Assembly: GCF_030287405.1 (NCBI RefSeq)
Contig: NZ_JASVVV010000008.1
Span: 1 to 64,000 of the forward strand
Direction of reading: 5' to 3'
DNA from: Halalkalicoccus sp. NIPERK01
GTDB taxonomy: Archaea > Halobacteriota > Halobacteria > Halobacteriales > Halalkalicoccaceae
Length of the DNA stretch: 64,000 bases
The position numbers and the translations under genes are program-made. Every line of letters begins with the position of its first letter. The stretch's first letter is position 1. The notes beneath the pieces are model-generated. The model was not told the DNA's origin. It did no database searches and saw nothing but the letters and a program-made list of their open reading frames with translations. Below are positions 1 through 8,303 of this stretch, piece after piece.

Positions 1-197
1 TCGCTCCTCGGCGAGGTTGTCCATGACGTAGGCGAACTCGAAGCCGCCCTTGCCCTTCTCCTCTGCCTCCTCGCGGTACTGCTCGATGACGTGGTCCGGA
101 ACGCTCCCGGTCTCGTAGAGCAATCGTCCGACGAGCGTGCTCTTGCCGTGGTCGACGTGGCCGATGATGGCCAGGTTCTGGTGTGGTTTCTCCCCCA
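1..197 (-). CDS. tuf: Translation elongation factor EF-1 alpha, N-terminal part (runs off the left edge)
   Basis: The GTPase that brings aminoacyl-tRNA to the archaeal ribosome. Only the first 65 or so codons lie in the window. They read [20 protein letters not shown], which contains the P-loop GHVDHGKS, followed by a stretch ending VMDNLAEER, typical of archaeal EF-1A. The ATG is at 195-197. The gene continues to the left, so nothing can be said about domains II and III. It is divergent from the kinase gene at 311. Identification is very secure. Confidence 0.96.
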
Positions 198-281
198 TGA
201 TCTCACCCGCGCCGGTTCGGCGCTACCGCTAGATAATCACTGTCAACGAAGAAATCCGTTTCGGCGACCGCCCGCGAAGAC

Positions 282-289
282 CCTTTACG
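282..289 (+). promoter_or_regulatory. TATA-like box for the RIO-type kinase gene
   Basis: The AT-rich stretch ctttacgt is centred about 26 nt before the ATG at 311. That is the spacing expected for a leaderless haloarchaeal transcript starting at or next to the start codon. Confidence 0.5.
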
Positions 290-310
290 TGGCGGTTCCC
301 TCCACCCGGC

Positions 311-1108
311 ATGGAGTTTCGCCGGCTGGTCCGCGGGCGGGTCGACCGGCCACAGCTAGAACGGATCGGCCGCGAGATCGCCAGCCGGTACGACCGCGAG
401 CGCGTCCACATCTCGGTACTGGAGGCGGACAACTGGCTCTCGACGCCGTGTGTCGTCGACGAGGAGTGGTTCGTCAAGGTGATCAGTCCGCAGAACGCGC
501 TGGTCCACGCGCTGTTCACCGGCGCGCGCAACCTCGGCGTCTTCTCGCGGGGCGAGGAGGGCTTCTTCGACCGGTTCGAGGGCCCGCTCGAGATGAGCCA
601 GCACGAACTCGAGGCCACGCGGCTGGTCAGGGAGATCGGACTCAACGCCCCCAAGCCGGTCGAGGCGTTCGGCGTCGACGAGTTCGGGGTGCTCGTCCTG
701 GAGTACCTGCCCGACTTCCGGACCCTCGACGACCTCGCGCCCGAGGAGGTCGAGACGCTCGCGTCCGACCTCTTCGCGGCGCTCGCGCTCATGCACGACC
801 ACGGCCTCGCACACGGCGACCTCCGCGGCGAGAACGTCCTCGTTCACGGCGGGGAACTCTACTTCATCGACGCGACCAACGTCCGTGAGGACGGGCTCTC
901 GACGGCACGGGCGTACGACATCGCGAGCGCGCTCGCGACGCTCGAACCCTCGATCGGGGGCAAGCGAGCCGTCGAGACCGCCGCCGGGTTCTACGGTATC
1001 GAGGAACTGATGGCCGCTCGGGACTTCCTCGACTTCGTTCGTCTGCGCCCGGACCACGAGTTCGATGCCACGGGGCTGAAAGGCGAGATCGAACGACGGG
1101 CCGGGTGA
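311..1108 (+). CDS. RIO1/Kdo-kinase-like protein kinase
   Basis: A 265-residue atypical protein kinase of the RIO/Kdo-kinase-like group, probably a cytosolic regulatory kinase or ATPase. The catalytic loop reads HGDLRGENVL, and the metal-binding segment follows as YFIDAT, so the usual DFG Asp is in an IDAT context. An N-terminal lysine in WFVKVI is the likely ATP anchor. There are no membrane segments. It stands alone between the EF-1A gene and the aldehyde dehydrogenase gene, with its own TATA-like box. The substrate cannot be inferred. Family assignment is good, exact function unknown. Confidence 0.85.
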   Translation: MEFRRLVRGRVDRPQLERIGREIASRYDRERVHISVLEADNWLSTPCVVDEEWFVKVISPQNALVHALFTGARNLGVFSRGEEGFFDRFEGPLEMSQHELEATRLVREIGLNAPKPVEAFGVDEFGVLVLEYLPDFRTLDDLAPEEVETLASDLFAALALMHDHGLAHGDLRGENVLVHGGELYFIDATNVREDGLSTARAYDIASALATLEPSIGGKRAVETAAGFYGIEELMAARDFLDFVRLRPDHEFDATGLKGEIERRAG

Positions 1109-1114
1109 CGGGCA

Positions 1115-1123
1115 ACTTTTTAC
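1115..1123 (+). promoter_or_regulatory. TATA-like box for the aldehyde dehydrogenase gene
   Basis: The sequence actttttac lies about 33 nt before the ATG at 1152, in the short gap after the kinase gene. It is the only AT-rich block in that gap. Confidence 0.4.
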
Positions 1124-1151
1124 CCTCGCCTCGCAAACCTCCCGAACGATT

Positions 1152-2681
1152 ATGAGTCAACAGACGATGGACGTTTCACAGCACTACATCGCCGGCGAGT
1201 GGACCGACGGGGTGGGTGAGGAGACGTTCGAGAGCGTCAACCCCGCGACGGGCGAGACGCTCGGGGAGTTCCGACAGGGGACCGAGGCCGACGTCGATCG
1301 CGCGCTCGCCGCGGCCGACGAGGCGTTCGAGGAGTGGCGCGACCTCTCGTACATCGACCGCGCCGAGTACCTCTGGGACATCTACCACGAACTCAGGGAC
1401 CGCCACGAGGAACTCGGCCGGGTCGTCACCGAGGAGTGCGGCAAGGAGATCAGCGAGGGGAAAGCCGACGTGACCGAGGCCTGGCACATGGTCGAGTGGG
1501 CCGCGGGCAACGCCCGCCACCCCCACGGCGACGTCGTCCCCTCGGAGATCCCGAGCAAGGACGCCTACATGCGCCGGAAACCCCGCGGCGTCGTCGGCTG
1601 TATCACGCCGTGGAATTTTCCGGTCGCCATCCCCTTCTGGCACATGGCGGTCACGCTGGTCGAGGGCAACACGGTGGTGTGGAAACCCGCCGAACAGACC
1701 CCCCGATGCGGGCAGATCATCGCCGAGATGTTCGAGGACGCGGGCATTCCCGACGGGGTGTTCAACATGGTCCAGGGCTTCGGCGACGCGGGCAACGCCA
1801 TCGTCGAGGACGAGCGCGTTTCTACCGTTCTCTTCACCGGGAGCGCGGAGGTGGGCCACGAGATCTCCGGCAAGGTCGGCGCGGAACCCGGTAAACTGGC
1901 GGCCTGCGAGATGGGCGGCAAGAACGGCATCGTGATCACCGAGCAGGCCGACATGGACACGGCGGTCCACTCGGCGGTCATGTCCTCGTTCAAGACGACC
2001 GGCCAGCGCTGTGTCTCCTCCGAGCGCCTGATCGTCCACACCGACGTCTACGACGAGTTCAAGGAGCGCTTCGTCGAACTCGCCGAGGGCGTTAAGATCG
2101 GCGACCCGCTCGAGGAGGACACGTTCATGGGGCCGGTCGTGGACGAGAGCCAGGTCGAGAAGTTCCACAAGTACAACGAGTTGGCACGGAAGGAGGGCGG
2201 ACGGGTGCTGGTCGACCGGGCCGACCCCGAGGAGGGAGAGATCCCCGAGGGCCACGAGGGCGGCTACTGGATCGGCCCGTTCGTCTACGAGATCGAGTAC
2301 GACCCCGAGCTTCGCTGCCTGCAGGAGGAGGTCTTCGGCCCGCACGTCGCGCTGGTCGAGTACAGCGGCGACGTCGAGAACGCGATCGAGATCCACAACG
2401 ACACGCCCTACGGGCTGGCGGGCGCGATCATCAGCGAGGACTACCGCCAGATCCACGCGTTCCGGGACTACGGCGAGGTCGGGTTGGGCTACGCGAACCT
2501 GCCGTGTATCGGCGCGGAGGTCCACCTGCCCTTCGGCGGCGTCAAGAAGAGCGGCAACGGCTATCCGAGCGCGCGCGAGGTGATCGAGGCGGTCACCGAG
2601 CGCACCGCGTTCACGCTCAACAACTCCCGGGAGATCGAGATGGCACAGGGCCTCTCGGCGGACATCAAACTCGACGAGTGA
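1152..2681 (+). CDS. NAD(P)-dependent aldehyde dehydrogenase
   Basis: Oxidises an aldehyde to the carboxylate in the cytoplasm. At 509 residues it has normal ALDH length. It shows the N-terminal NPATGE segment, the cofactor region TPWNFP with VWKPAEQTP, the turn LFTGSAEVG, the general-base Glu near residue 253 in ACEMGGKNG, and the nucleophile Cys near residue 287 in TGQRCVSSE. The pattern is closest to the aminoadipate-semialdehyde or 2,5-dioxovalerate type of ALDH, but the substrate cannot be settled by reading. It is monocistronic. The ATG was chosen because a TATA-like box lies just upstream and the family alignment begins there. Confidence 0.93.
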   Translation: MSQQTMDVSQHYIAGEWTDGVGEETFESVNPATGETLGEFRQGTEADVDRALAAADEAFEEWRDLSYIDRAEYLWDIYHELRDRHEELGRVVTEECGKEISEGKADVTEAWHMVEWAAGNARHPHGDVVPSEIPSKDAYMRRKPRGVVGCITPWNFPVAIPFWHMAVTLVEGNTVVWKPAEQTPRCGQIIAEMFEDAGIPDGVFNMVQGFGDAGNAIVEDERVSTVLFTGSAEVGHEISGKVGAEPGKLAACEMGGKNGIVITEQADMDTAVHSAVMSSFKTTGQRCVSSERLIVHTDVYDEFKERFVELAEGVKIGDPLEEDTFMGPVVDESQVEKFHKYNELARKEGGRVLVDRADPEEGEIPEGHEGGYWIGPFVYEIEYDPELRCLQEEVFGPHVALVEYSGDVENAIEIHNDTPYGLAGAIISEDYRQIHAFRDYGEVGLGYANLPCIGAEVHLPFGGVKKSGNGYPSAREVIEAVTERTAFTLNNSREIEMAQGLSADIKLDE

Positions 2682-2739
2682 CCGACGAGAGGACAGAAAC
2701 GGGGCCGGGCCAGACCCCGTGGCGATGCGGTAAGGCACT

Positions 2740-2998
2740 GTGCTGGCGGTCTGCCAGCGAGTACCCGTACCACGGCAGAGGTTATCATTATACTGACGCT
2801 AACGGCGGAGTAGGGTGCTCGTAAAGCGGACCGAGGCGGGAGAGGGGTCGCCCGAGCGATCCGATGGGGCGCGACGACCGGGTTGTAGTGCCGTCAAGCG
2901 AGAAAAGCGCTCTTCGGCACTCCCCACTCGGGGGTCGAACCTAATAAGCGTGTCCGATCGAACCCGCGGGATCGAGCGCCTCTCGACCACACGGGACC
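2740..2998. other. Gene-free block with nested stem-loops; possible structured RNA or gene remnant
   Basis: The 324-bp gap between the aldehyde dehydrogenase and nitrilase genes has no convincing coding sequence. It holds an outer pair CCCGAG (2851-2856) with CTCGGG (2927-2932). That pair encloses a hairpin in which GTGCCG (2888-2893) pairs with CGGCAC (2915-2920) and AGCG (2897-2900) with CGCT (2908-2911). A 63-codon frame on the minus strand (2799-2990) and a longer frame on the plus strand overlap it. Neither has a recognisable fold. The block could be a small RNA, a relic or simply a terminator region. Confidence 0.35.
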
Positions 2999-3005
2999 TC
3001 GTGGC

Positions 3006-3818
3006 TCACGGCAGTCGGCGGTCCCGCAGCGCCGGGAACTCCTCGCGGACCCGCTCGACCCGCCCGGGATCGATCTCGCTCACGACGAGCGCGGGGTCGT
3101 CCGCGGCGCTCGCGAGCGTCGTTCCCCACGGGTCGAAGACGGTCGACCGACCCAGCAGCCGGGTCCCCTCGTGCTCGCTGCTGCCGTTTATCGTGGCGAC
3201 GTAACACTGGTTCTCGATCGCGCGTGCCCGCGAGAGCGTCGTCCAGTGTTCGACCCGCGGGTAGGGCCACGCGCTCGGGACCAACACGAGGGAGACGTCG
3301 TTGGCGGCGAGTTCGCGGTAGAGTTCGGGGAACCGAAGGTCGTAGCACGTCGTGATCGCGGCGGTGAACCCCTCGACCTCGCAGATCCCCGACGCGGGGT
3401 CCTCGCCGGGGACCAGCAGTTCGGCCTCGGCCGACTCGTAGCCGAAGAGGTGGTGCTTGCGGTAGATCGCCCGTCGATCCCCCGAGCGGTCGAACAGGAC
3501 GGCTGTGTTCGCGAGCCCCTCGTCGGCGGGCGTCGGCGCGTCGGTCGTCTCCGCGAGGTCCTCGACGATCGTCCCCGCGAGCACGTTGATCCCGTGTTCG
3601 GCGGCGGCCGCCGAGATCCGCGAGAGCGTCGGACCCGAGAGCCCTTCGGCGGCGCGGGGGTACCGATCGAACGCGAAGTAGCCCACGTTGAATATCTCGG
3701 GGAGACAGACGAGGTCGACGTCGCGCGCGGCCGCCTCCTCGATCGCGTCGACCGCCCGCTCGACGTTCGTCTCGACATCGCCGTGGTCGATCCCCAGTTG
3801 GGCGAGCGCGAGTTTCAT
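3006..3818 (-). CDS. Carbon-nitrogen hydrolase (nitrilase superfamily) amidohydrolase
   Basis: Hydrolyses an amide or nitrile C-N bond in the cytoplasm. At 270 residues it is full length for the omega-amidase/NIT group. The catalytic triad is visible: Glu41 in LPEIFN, Lys121 in YRKHHLF and Cys158 in TTCYDLRFPE. The YDLRFPE context resembles omega-amidases (2-oxoglutaramate and 2-oxosuccinamate hydrolysis), which is a suggestion only. Its ATG overlaps the end of the upstream SRPBCC gene by 4 bp, so the two are probably cotranscribed and translationally coupled. Confidence 0.92.
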   Translation of the reverse strand: MKLALAQLGIDHGDVETNVERAVDAIEEAAARDVDLVCLPEIFNVGYFAFDRYPRAAEGLSGPTLSRISAAAAEHGINVLAGTIVEDLAETTDAPTPADEGLANTAVLFDRSGDRRAIYRKHHLFGYESAEAELLVPGEDPASGICEVEGFTAAITTCYDLRFPELYRELAANDVSLVLVPSAWPYPRVEHWTTLSRARAIENQCYVATINGSSEHEGTRLLGRSTVFDPWGTTLASAADDPALVVSEIDPGRVERVREEFPALRDRRLP

Positions 3819-4255
3819 CGTCGGTCGTTCCGGGCGAGGTACTCCCGGATCGTCCGCTCGAGGTTCTCGAGTTCCGAATCGAGGTTCTTCTTGAAGAACC
3901 GCTCGACGCCGGGGAGCCTCCCGTCGACGACGAACTCGTTCGTGAGCCGACAGCCCCCGTCGGTCTCCTCGAGTCGGTGGCTGCCCGTCACCCGCATGAC
4001 CTTCGAACGGCCGACGAACTCGACGTACCGGGGCGGGTCGCGTTCGGTGTCCTCGGTCTCGACGCGGGCGGCGCGGCGGATGACCGGGATGGGGATGTCG
4101 ATGTACCAGATCGCCTCGTTGCCCGCCTCGTCGACGAGTTCGTAGTCGGAGACGACGCTGATCGCGCGTGCTCGCTGCTCCGGATCGGAAATGAACTCCC
4201 AGACCTCCTCACACGATGCCGGCAAAACGAACCGTCGTTCGACCCGGACAGTCAT
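3815..4255 (-). CDS. SRPBCC-family (START-like) ligand-binding protein
   Basis: A 146-residue protein of the SRPBCC/polyketide-cyclase helix-grip fold, which binds hydrophobic ligands in a deep pocket. It shows the usual order: an N-terminal strand VRVERRFVLPAS, the helix CEEVWEFISDP, central strands including SHRLEE, and a long C-terminal helix ending in an arginine-rich tail. It starts the two-gene operon with the nitrilase-family gene and overlaps it by 4 bp. No substrate or catalytic residue can be named. The fold is likely, the role unknown. Confidence 0.8.
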   Translation of the reverse strand: MTVRVERRFVLPASCEEVWEFISDPEQRARAISVVSDYELVDEAGNEAIWYIDIPIPVIRRAARVETEDTERDPPRYVEFVGRSKVMRVTGSHRLEETDGGCRLTNEFVVDGRLPGVERFFKKNLDSELENLERTIREYLARNDRR

Positions 4256-4294
4256 ACTGGGAGACGGGGACTCTGCGCCTAAAAAGACGCCGGA

Positions 4295-4519
4295 TCAACT
4301 CAGTGTGACTCTCCACGTCGTCGAGCGCGAGCGTCCCCACTTCTCGATCTCGACCTCGTCGCTCTTCTCGTCGAGGTAGGGGAGTCGCGCGCCGACCTGC
4401 TTCGAGGAGAGCCCGAGCGCCTCCGCGATGTTCTTCGACCGGAAGTAGCCCTCGCCGGTCGAGACGCTGTCACGGAGATACGCGAGGATGCGTCGGTCCT
4501 CGTCCGTGATGTCACTCAT
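4295..4519 (-). CDS. Small winged-helix-like DNA-binding protein
   Basis: A 74-residue protein that reads as a compact winged helix. A first helix ITDEDRRILAYLRDSV is followed by a turn, then RSKNIAEALGLSSKQVGARL as the helix-turn-helix, and a final strand SRSTTWRVTLS as the wing. From memory it matches a conserved haloarchaeal family (DUF7123), which I could not check. It probably acts as a small transcriptional regulator. The gene is 39 bp upstream of the SRPBCC gene on the same strand and may head that operon. Confidence 0.8.
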   Translation of the reverse strand: MSDITDEDRRILAYLRDSVSTGEGYFRSKNIAEALGLSSKQVGARLPYLDEKSDEVEIEKWGRSRSTTWRVTLS

Positions 4520-4560
4520 TGAGGACTGATAGGGCGCGAGCGGTCTTTAACATTTCCCGA

Positions 4561-4746
4561 TTACGCGTACGCGTGGACGGCCACGATCAGGATCATTCCG
4601 GCGACCATCGCCGCCGCGAAGCCCCACGCGCCGACCAGTCCGCCCGGAGCCGCGAGCATTCCGAGCGCGCCGCCGATCGCCAGCAGTCCGAACAGCAACC
4701 CGAGGCCGAGCCCCTTGTCGGAGACGGCCCGTGTCGTGCGTGCCAT
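4561..4746 (-). CDS. Small membrane protein, two transmembrane helices
   Basis: A 61-residue protein with a short charged N-terminus (MARTTRAVSDKG) and two hydrophobic segments at about residues 12-32 and 38-58, rich in Gly and Ala. No catalytic motif is visible. Its composition fits a conserved haloarchaeal small membrane protein, but the function is unknown. It lies 41 bp upstream of the winged-helix gene on the same strand and is divergent from the gene at 4836. Confidence 0.7.
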   Translation of the reverse strand: MARTTRAVSDKGLGLGLLFGLLAIGGALGMLAAPGGLVGAWGFAAAMVAGMILIVAVHAYA

Positions 4747-4802
4747 GGGTCGTCGTACGCGGAGGGGGCGTGTAGTGCGTTGTGGTTCGCCGCCGGGAGC
4801 GG

Positions 4803-4812
4803 TACGTTTTTG
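4803..4812 (+). promoter_or_regulatory. TATA-like box that points to an ATG at 4836
   Basis: The run tacgtttttg is centred about 27 nt before the ATG at 4836, the canonical leaderless spacing. It overlaps the only other possible start (TTG at 4810) of the downstream reading frame, so it argues against that TTG. This conflict is the basis for the frameshift note on the next gene. Confidence 0.55.
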
Positions 4813-4835
4813 TTCCGTCGAGCGGTTCTACCGAT

Positions 4836-5277
4836 ATGGCACGGAGTACCCACGCTCCTGGTCGAGTTCTCGGCGAGTAGTGTCACCACCGCCGACGCGG
4901 GGTCGATCGTTCTGACCGTCGACGACACGTCCCACGAACTCACCAGGGAGGGCGCCGCCGATCTGCGCGCGGCGATCGAGGAGGCACTGACCGAACGCCA
5001 CGACTTTTTCCGTACCGCCGGCGAGTACCGCGAGGACGGCTCCTACGTGGTCTCGCGGCGCGGCGCGGAGTCGGCGGGCAACGCGAAGGTGTTCGAGGAT
5101 TTCGACTGCCTGCGGCGGCTCTACGACCGCTTACCTGCGACCATCACCGCCGAGGACGTCGGGCGAAGCGGGATCACCGGGTCGCGCCGGCACATGCTGG
5201 TGCGCCACTTCGCCGAACACCCGGCGTTCGACTGCCGGATCGCGAACCGAAGCCCGCTGACCGTCGAGAAGACCTGA
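4836..5277 (+). CDS. Conserved haloarchaeal protein of unknown function; start out of frame with body (possible frameshift)
   Basis: The conserved body (about 4880-5277) is an acidic cytosolic protein: VDDTSHELTREGAADLRAAI, then RTAGEYREDGSYVVSRRGAE, KVFEDFDCLRRLYDRLP, and a C-terminal SRRHMLVRHFAEHPAFDC. No known catalytic motif is seen. The promoter-matched ATG at 4836 opens a different frame that stops at 4878-4880 after MARSTHAPGRVLGE. The body frame has no ATG or GTG between 4813 and about 5088. A +1 shift near 4877 would join the two. Otherwise the start is the unlikely TTG at 4810. Confidence 0.6.
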
Positions 5278-5332
5278 CCTGATCTTTCAGCACTCGACTA
5301 CCGACGGTAGGCGGTGCGGTGGCCGGCGCGAG

Positions 5333-5358
5333 CGGAGCCGTCACGTCCGACGGCTCCG
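5333..5358. terminator. Perfect 10-bp stem-loop between convergent genes
   Basis: CGGAGCCGTC (5333-5342) pairs with GACGGCTCCG (5349-5358) around a 6-nt loop. It lies 55 bp after the stop of the plus-strand gene, in a gap with a convergent gene on the other side. A terminator or processing role is inferred from position only. Confidence 0.4.
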
Positions 5359-5450
5359 TGAGCGGAGCGGGGAACGGCTGGTATACTCGGAAGCGGCGCG
5401 TAATCGCGCGCCGCGACTCGGCGGAGCCTGGTCGGACATGAAAAGGGCGA

Positions 5451-5472
5451 GGAATTCGCGCCAGCGAATTCC
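5451..5472 (-). terminator. Probable terminator of the glutamate dehydrogenase gene
   Basis: GGAATTCGC (5451-5459) pairs perfectly with GCGAATTCC (5464-5472) around a 4-nt loop. Read on the minus strand it begins 8 nt after the dehydrogenase stop codon and is followed by a TTTT tract, as expected for a terminator. Confidence 0.5.
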
Positions 5473-5480
5473 GAGGGCTT

Positions 5481-6737
5481 TCAGGGGAAAGTACCGCCTT
5501 CCTCGAACGCCCGCACGACCCGGTCGATGGCGACGACGTAGGCCGCGGTCCGGAAGTTCGGCACGTCGTGGGCCTCGTAGGCGGAAACGAGGTCCTCGAA
5601 GGCGTTTACGATCACCCCCTCCAGTTCGTCGTTGACCCGCTCCTCGTCCCAGTAGAAGCGCTGGCGGTTCTGGACCCACTCGAAGTAGCTCACCGTCACG
5701 CCGCCGGCGTTCGCGAGGATGTCGGGAAAGACGTCGACCTCGCGCTCGGTGAGGACGGCGTCGGCGTCGGGCGTCAGCGGCCCGTTCGCGGCCTCGACGA
5801 TCACGTCGGCCTCGACCTCGCGGGCGAGTTCCTCGTCGATGGCGTTCTCGAGGGCGGCGGGCACGAGCAGGTCGACGTCGAGCGTCAGCAGGTCCTCGCC
5901 GGAGAACTCCTCGTCGGCGCCCGAAAAGCCGGCCACGCTGCCGGTATCGTCCTTGTGGTCGCGCACCGACTGCGTGTCGAGGCCCGACTCGCTGTGGATC
6001 GCCCCCGAGGAGTCGGACGCGGCGACGACCGTCGCGCCCTCCTCTTCGAGGAGGTTCGCGGCGATCCAGCCGGCGTTGCCGTAGCCCTGGACCGCCACGG
6101 TCGCCTCGCTCACGTCGCGGCCGAGGTACGAAAAGGCCTCGCGGGCGGTGATCATGGTCGACCGGCCCGTCGCCTCGACGCGGCCCTCGCTGCCGCCGCT
6201 CTCGATCGCCTTCCCGGTGACGACGCCGGGCGCGGTCGTGTTCTCGAGGGTCTCGTAGGTGTCCTTGATCCAGTTCATCTCGCGCTGACCGGTGTTGACG
6301 TCCGGCGCGGGGACGTCCCGGTCTTCCCCGATGAGGGGCCGAAGTTCGGTCGCGAAGGCACGGGTGATGCGTTCGAGTTCGGCCTCGGAGTACTCCTTGG
6401 GATCGATGACGATCCCACCCTTCCCGCCGCCGTAGGGGATCCCGACGATCGCGGTCTTGTAGACCATCCACCCCGACAGCGCCTTCACCTCGTCGCGGGA
6501 GACGTTCGGGTGATAGCGGATCCCCCCCTTGTACGGCCCCCGGTCGCCGTTGAACTGCGATCTGAAGGCCCGAAATCGCTCCAAGGAGCCGTCGTCGAGT
6601 TCGACCGAGAGGTTCGTTTCGAGGACGCGTTCGGGGTTCTTCAACCGATCGAGGACGTCCTCGCTCACGTCGAGATACGCGGCCGCGTCGTCGACCTGTT
6701 CCTGTAGGCTCTCGAATGGGTTCGCTTCCTCGGCCAT
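5481..6737 (-). CDS. gdhB: Glutamate dehydrogenase (Glu/Leu/Phe/Val dehydrogenase family)
   Basis: Interconverts glutamate and 2-oxoglutarate plus ammonia in the cytoplasm, linking amino-acid use to the TCA cycle. The 418-residue length is normal for the hexameric archaeal enzyme. Visible motifs are the substrate region KGGIRYHP, the catalytic lysine loop PYGGGKGGI, the adjacent PAPDVNT, and the dinucleotide fold VQGYGNAGW. The C-terminal [15 protein letters not shown] is also characteristic. A stem-loop lies just downstream. Coenzyme preference cannot be read with confidence. The gene is monocistronic. Confidence 0.95.
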   Translation of the reverse strand: MAEEANPFESLQEQVDDAAAYLDVSEDVLDRLKNPERVLETNLSVELDDGSLERFRAFRSQFNGDRGPYKGGIRYHPNVSRDEVKALSGWMVYKTAIVGIPYGGGKGGIVIDPKEYSEAELERITRAFATELRPLIGEDRDVPAPDVNTGQREMNWIKDTYETLENTTAPGVVTGKAIESGGSEGRVEATGRSTMITAREAFSYLGRDVSEATVAVQGYGNAGWIAANLLEEEGATVVAASDSSGAIHSESGLDTQSVRDHKDDTGSVAGFSGADEEFSGEDLLTLDVDLLVPAALENAIDEELAREVEADVIVEAANGPLTPDADAVLTEREVDVFPDILANAGGVTVSYFEWVQNRQRFYWDEERVNDELEGVIVNAFEDLVSAYEAHDVPNFRTAAYVVAIDRVVRAFEEGGTFP

Positions 6738-6806
6738 CGTTCACTCCCACACCCACTGCGGTGTTAAGCGTGCCGAATACGATATCGGTACACCGAACGA
6801 CCGTGA

Positions 6807-7646
6807 TCACCGATACGAGTCGGCGAGGCGAGCGCGCTCGCGGATCCGCTCGGCCCGCGCGATCAGCGGCGCGTCGATCATCTCGCCGTCGACGCGGAAG
6901 ACGCCCCGCCCCTCGCTCTCGGCGCGGTCGCGGGCGTCGAGGACGCGCTCTGCCCACTCGATCGCCTCGGGATCGGGCGTGAACGCCTCGTTGATCGGCC
7001 CCACCTGGCCGGGGTGGATCGCCATCTTGCCGTCGTAGCCCAACTGAATCGCGAACCGGGTCTCCTCGACGAGGCCCTCGTGATCCTCGATGTCGGTGTA
7101 GACGGTGTCGATCGCCTCGCAGTCGGCGGCGCTCGCGGCGATCACGACCCGCTCGCGGGCGTACAGCACCTCGGTGCCCTCGGCCGTGCGGGTCGCGCCG
7201 ATGTCGGCGGAGAGGTCCTCCGCGCCGAAGACGAGCGCGTCGACGGCGTCGTGGGCGGCGATCTCGGGCGCCGCGAGCACCCCCGCCGCGTTCTCGACTA
7301 GCGCGAGCACCGGAAGCGCGTCGCCGTACTCCCGGACCGCCGCGTCGAAGGCCGCGACGTCCGCTCGGCCGGCGACTTTCGGGAGCATCAGGCTGTCGGG
7401 CCGGGCGCGTTCGAGGACCGCGAGGTCGGCCTCGAACTCGGGGGTGACCCGGACGCAGACCTCGCTCTCGGGCGTGAAGTCCGGGTCCGCGAGGAGGTCG
7501 GCGACGATCTCACGGGCCTCGGCCTTCCGATCGGGGGCGACGGCGTCCTCCAGATCGAAGACGAGCACGTCCGCGCCCGCCTTCGGCGCTTTTCGCAGCA
7601 TCTCGGGACGGTCGCCGGGGGTGAACATGACGCTACGGCGGGTCAT
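6807..7646 (-). CDS. HpcH/HpaI (CitE-like) aldolase/lyase
   Basis: A 279-residue TIM-barrel lyase of the citrate-lyase beta/malyl-CoA lyase superfamily, which cleaves or forms a C-C bond in a CoA thioester or 2-oxoacid. It begins with RSVMFTPGDRPEML, carries the acidic metal-binding segment VFDLEDAV, then ALVENAAGVL and VFGAEDLSADIG, where the Glu and Asp bind Mg2+. Near the C-terminus is YDGKMAIHPGQV. It is a short CitE type, and no other methylaspartate-cycle genes are nearby, so the substrate is left open. The ATG at 7644-7646 fits the family start; an ATG further upstream is unlikely. Confidence 0.88.
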   Translation of the reverse strand: MTRRSVMFTPGDRPEMLRKAPKAGADVLVFDLEDAVAPDRKAEAREIVADLLADPDFTPESEVCVRVTPEFEADLAVLERARPDSLMLPKVAGRADVAAFDAAVREYGDALPVLALVENAAGVLAAPEIAAHDAVDALVFGAEDLSADIGATRTAEGTEVLYARERVVIAASAADCEAIDTVYTDIEDHEGLVEETRFAIQLGYDGKMAIHPGQVGPINEAFTPDPEAIEWAERVLDARDRAESEGRGVFRVDGEMIDAPLIARAERIRERARLADSYR

Positions 7647-7703
7647 GGGAGGCGTTCGGACGCGATCCATATCGGTGTGTCCCTCGTCGGGAAACGGGAA
7701 CAG

Positions 7704-7710
7704 GTTTATC
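7704..7710 (+). promoter_or_regulatory. TATA box setting a leaderless GTG start at 7734
   Basis: gtttatc is centred 27 nt before the GTG at 7734. It lies inside a longer open frame beginning at 7677, so it argues that the longer frame is not the true gene. Confidence 0.55.
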
Positions 7711-7733
7711 TCGCCGTTCCCCGAACGACCACC

Positions 7734-8303
7734 GTGAACGGCTCGACGGGCGTCGTAGCGCTCCTCGTGGGTGGGGGACTCGCTGCCGGGGGGATCGAGG
7801 GGGTGCGGACGATCGTCGAGACGGCGACCGGATGGCCCGGCGTCGGGATCGTCTTCGCCTACTCGTTTCTCATCGCCTTCGCCCTGCCCGGTCCGAGCGA
7901 GGTCGTGCTGGTCGCGCCGCTGGACATCGCCCCCTCGCGTGCGGTGACCCTCGGGGTCATCGTCCTCACCAGCGCGACCGGCAAGGCGATCGGGAGCCTC
8001 GTCGCGTTCCACATCGGACAGGAGGCGAAACGATCCGGCCCGCTGCTTCGCTGGCTCGAACGCTCGCGGTTCGACGTCGTCTCGTGGTCCCAGCGGCGGG
8101 CGGTCGGAATCGCCAAGAAGTACGGCTACGCGGGACTCGCGCTCGCGCTCTGCGTGCCCTTCTTCCCGGACACCGTCTCCCTGTACGCCTTCGCGGTCCT
8201 CGAGGAGAGCTACTGGAAGTTCGCGGTGGCGACGTTCGTCGGGAGCCTCGGGCGCCTCCTCGTGACGCTCGGCGTCTTCGGCGGGGCGATAAGCCTCCTC
8301 TGA
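7734..8303 (+). CDS. VTT/DedA-like (YqaA-type) membrane protein
   Basis: A 189-residue integral membrane protein of the VTT (SNARE-associated) domain superfamily, whose members are implicated in lipid scrambling or small-molecule transport. It has an N-terminal hydrophobic segment, a re-entrant region with SFLIAFALPGPSEVVL, a middle segment with SATGKAIGS, and a C-terminal part with KYGYAGLALALCVPFFPDT. The glycine and proline pattern fits the family. The GTG start is set by the TATA box at 7704. The stop codon is supplied by the first base triplet of the repeat element at 8301. Confidence 0.82.
   Translation: MNGSTGVVALLVGGGLAAGGIEGVRTIVETATGWPGVGIVFAYSFLIAFALPGPSEVVLVAPLDIAPSRAVTLGVIVLTSATGKAIGSLVAFHIGQEAKRSGPLLRWLERSRFDVVSWSQRRAVGIAKKYGYAGLALALCVPFFPDTVSLYAFAVLEESYWKFAVATFVGSLGRLLVTLGVFGGAISLL

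Noticed and set aside
2799-2990. 63-codon minus-strand frame in the 2682-3005 gap
   Set aside because: Arg/Ser/Pro-rich composition unlike the acidic proteins around it. Listed only as part of the structured block.
6807-7646. Methylaspartate-cycle assignment for the CitE-like gene next to glutamate dehydrogenase
   Set aside because: The lyase is the short CitE type and no glutamate mutase, methylaspartate ammonia-lyase or mesaconyl-CoA genes are present.
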